Below, in pieces: positions 63,210 to 64,000 of a stretch of 64,000 nt of DNA. The notes beneath the pieces were generated by a model. It made no database searches and was not told the DNA's origin. It saw nothing but the letters and a program-made list of their open reading frames with translations. The stretch lies in NCBI RefSeq assembly GCF_022758235.1, contig NZ_JALEBG010000003.1, forward strand, positions 434,001 through 498,000. Reading direction: 5' to 3'. Each line of letters opens with the position of its first letter. Position 1 is the stretch's first letter. Made by a program: the position numbers and the translations under genes. Source of the DNA: Pontibacter liquoris (GTDB taxonomy: Bacteria; Bacteroidota; Bacteroidia; Cytophagales; Hymenobacteraceae).

Positions 63210-64000
63210 ATGAAAAAACTAACCCTTATAGCCGCCGCCGTACTAAGTGCTGCCGCTGCCTTCGCCCAGACTTCTGCTACACAAGTTAACGTGAGTGCCC
63301 AGAGCACCACCCAGGCTTCGGCCAATGGCCAGAACAAAAATGCCGACGCAGCCAGCCAGACCTCAGGCTCGGTTTCCATAACCCAGGAAGGTGCGCTTGT
63401 AAATGCAACCGCAATGAAGCAAGCCGGTCAGGCAAAAGCCGCTGATGCAAAGGCTGAGGCTAAAAAATCCAAAAGAGAATTGCGTAAGCAGCGCAAGGCT
63501 GCCGCAGAGGCCGCAGCGCAAACAGCTGTAACAGCCAGCGCGAAAGGCCAGGCAACAGCTGCTGTAGCAGCCGAAGCCAGCCAGCGCACGGCTGCCACAG
63601 CAAACGCCAAAGGCAAAGCCCTGGCAGAAGCCGCCGCTACCAGCGCCGCCCTTACAACAGACGCTGCTATCAGCACCGAAGCCACTACTGCCGTAGAAAC
63701 AGCCTCTGCAGCCGAAAATCATGGCCAGGCAGTAGCCGAGGTGGCACACAGCGCAGAAGCGACCACTACGACCAAGGGCCAGTTGGTGAGCAACGTTGCC
63801 GCTGCAAATGGCAAACTGGTAAGCGAAGCTGCCGGTAATGCAAAAGCCCTGACGCTGGCAGAAGCACCTGAAGCGCCACAGCAGGAAAATGGTAAACCCG
63901 CTAAAGCACCAAAAGACAAAGCGCCTAAAGAAGTGAAGGAAAACCAGGGCCAGGCTGTAGTAGATGTAGCCCAGACCACCGAAACAGAGGTAAACGCCAA
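63210..64000 (+). CDS. Alanine-rich secreted repeat protein (3' end beyond window)
   Basis: The ATG at 63210 opens a frame that stays open to the window end (263 codons seen). Signal peptide MKKLTLIAAAVLSAAAAFAQ. The mature part is Ala/Thr/Glu/Lys-rich with imperfect repeats built on Gly-Gln or Gly-Lys followed by alternating Ala/Val: SAKGQATAAVAAEA, NAKGKALAEAAATSA, NHGQAVAEVAHSAEA, TKGQLVSNVAAA, NQGQAVVDVAQT. A basic block (KKSKRELRKQRK) lies near residue 85-97. No known domain; helical or coiled structure is likely, a fibrous or adhesin-like surface role is possible. Confidence 0.8.
   Translation, partial: MKKLTLIAAAVLSAAAAFAQTSATQVNVSAQSTTQASANGQNKNADAASQTSGSVSITQEGALVNATAMKQAGQAKAADAKAEAKKSKRELRKQRKAAAEAAAQTAVTASAKGQATAAVAAEASQRTAATANAKGKALAEAAATSAALTTDAAISTEATTAVETASAAENHGQAVAEVAHSAEATTTTKGQLVSNVAAANGKLVSEAAGNAKALTLAEAPEAPQQENGKPAKAPKDKAPKEVKENQGQAVVDVAQTTETEVNA

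Overview
The window looks like chromosomal DNA of a Bacteroidota member of the order Cytophagales, most like the Hymenobacteraceae (Pontibacter-type). This is inferred from gene content, not from a search. The markers are a SusC/SusD pair, a type IX secretion sorting domain, the gliding lipoprotein GldH next to a PSP1 protein, DUF2723 and GWxTD proteins, KdsD and LpxH for lipid A/Kdo, many lipoprotein signal peptides, moderate GC, and several TAnnTTTG -7 promoter elements of the Bacteroidota type. No rRNA, tRNA, CRISPR array, prophage or transposase was seen.

Layout. 1-11.7 kb: cell-envelope catabolic enzymes, namely a Tat/lipoprotein sugar isomerase, a five-domain ThuA/sugar-dehydrogenase/cytochrome c fusion, a haloperoxidase-like lipoprotein, and a two-gene FG-GAP cluster whose second gene is broken by two in-frame stop codons. 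11.8-25.4 kb: an amino-sugar utilisation locus with SusD and SusC on the minus strand, then on the plus strand a ROK repressor, a glucosamine-6-phosphate deaminase fused to a PIG-L deacetylase-like domain, a ROK kinase, a NagP-type transporter and a GH20 hexosaminidase. Together these give release, uptake, phosphorylation and conversion of GlcNAc to fructose-6-phosphate. 25.6-32.9 kb: housekeeping genes (bacilliredoxin, purD, recQ, kdsD, a GDP-mannose pyrophosphorylase, rlmB). 32.9-38 kb: a GWxTD lipoprotein, a DUF2723 glycosyltransferase-like membrane protein and a T9SS cargo protein. 38.2-43.9 kb: birA, then rsfS-ftsH-lutC-lpxH-propeller protein. 43.9-48.1 kb: a Gdx-type exporter, a GNAT, an alcohol dehydrogenase and a Wzx-like flippase. 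48.3-51.6 kb: PSP1 protein, gldH and an endonuclease/exonuclease/phosphatase protein. 51.6-54.1 kb: a cold-shock protein divergent from a 624-residue Gly/Ser/Gln/Tyr low-complexity protein resembling FUS-type prion-like domains. 54.2-64 kb: an NmrA reductase, two envelope proteins of unknown role, a large DUF4011-type SF1 helicase, an esterase, a NUDIX gene with an apparent frameshift, and the start of an alanine-rich secreted repeat protein.

The most unusual signals are: (i) the heptamer AAGTATA (extended CAAGTATAAA), found on both strands in genes and spacers at roughly ten times chance; (ii) the FUS-like protein beside cspA; (iii) the NagB/PIG-L fusion in a locus without nagA; and (iv) two freshly broken genes.
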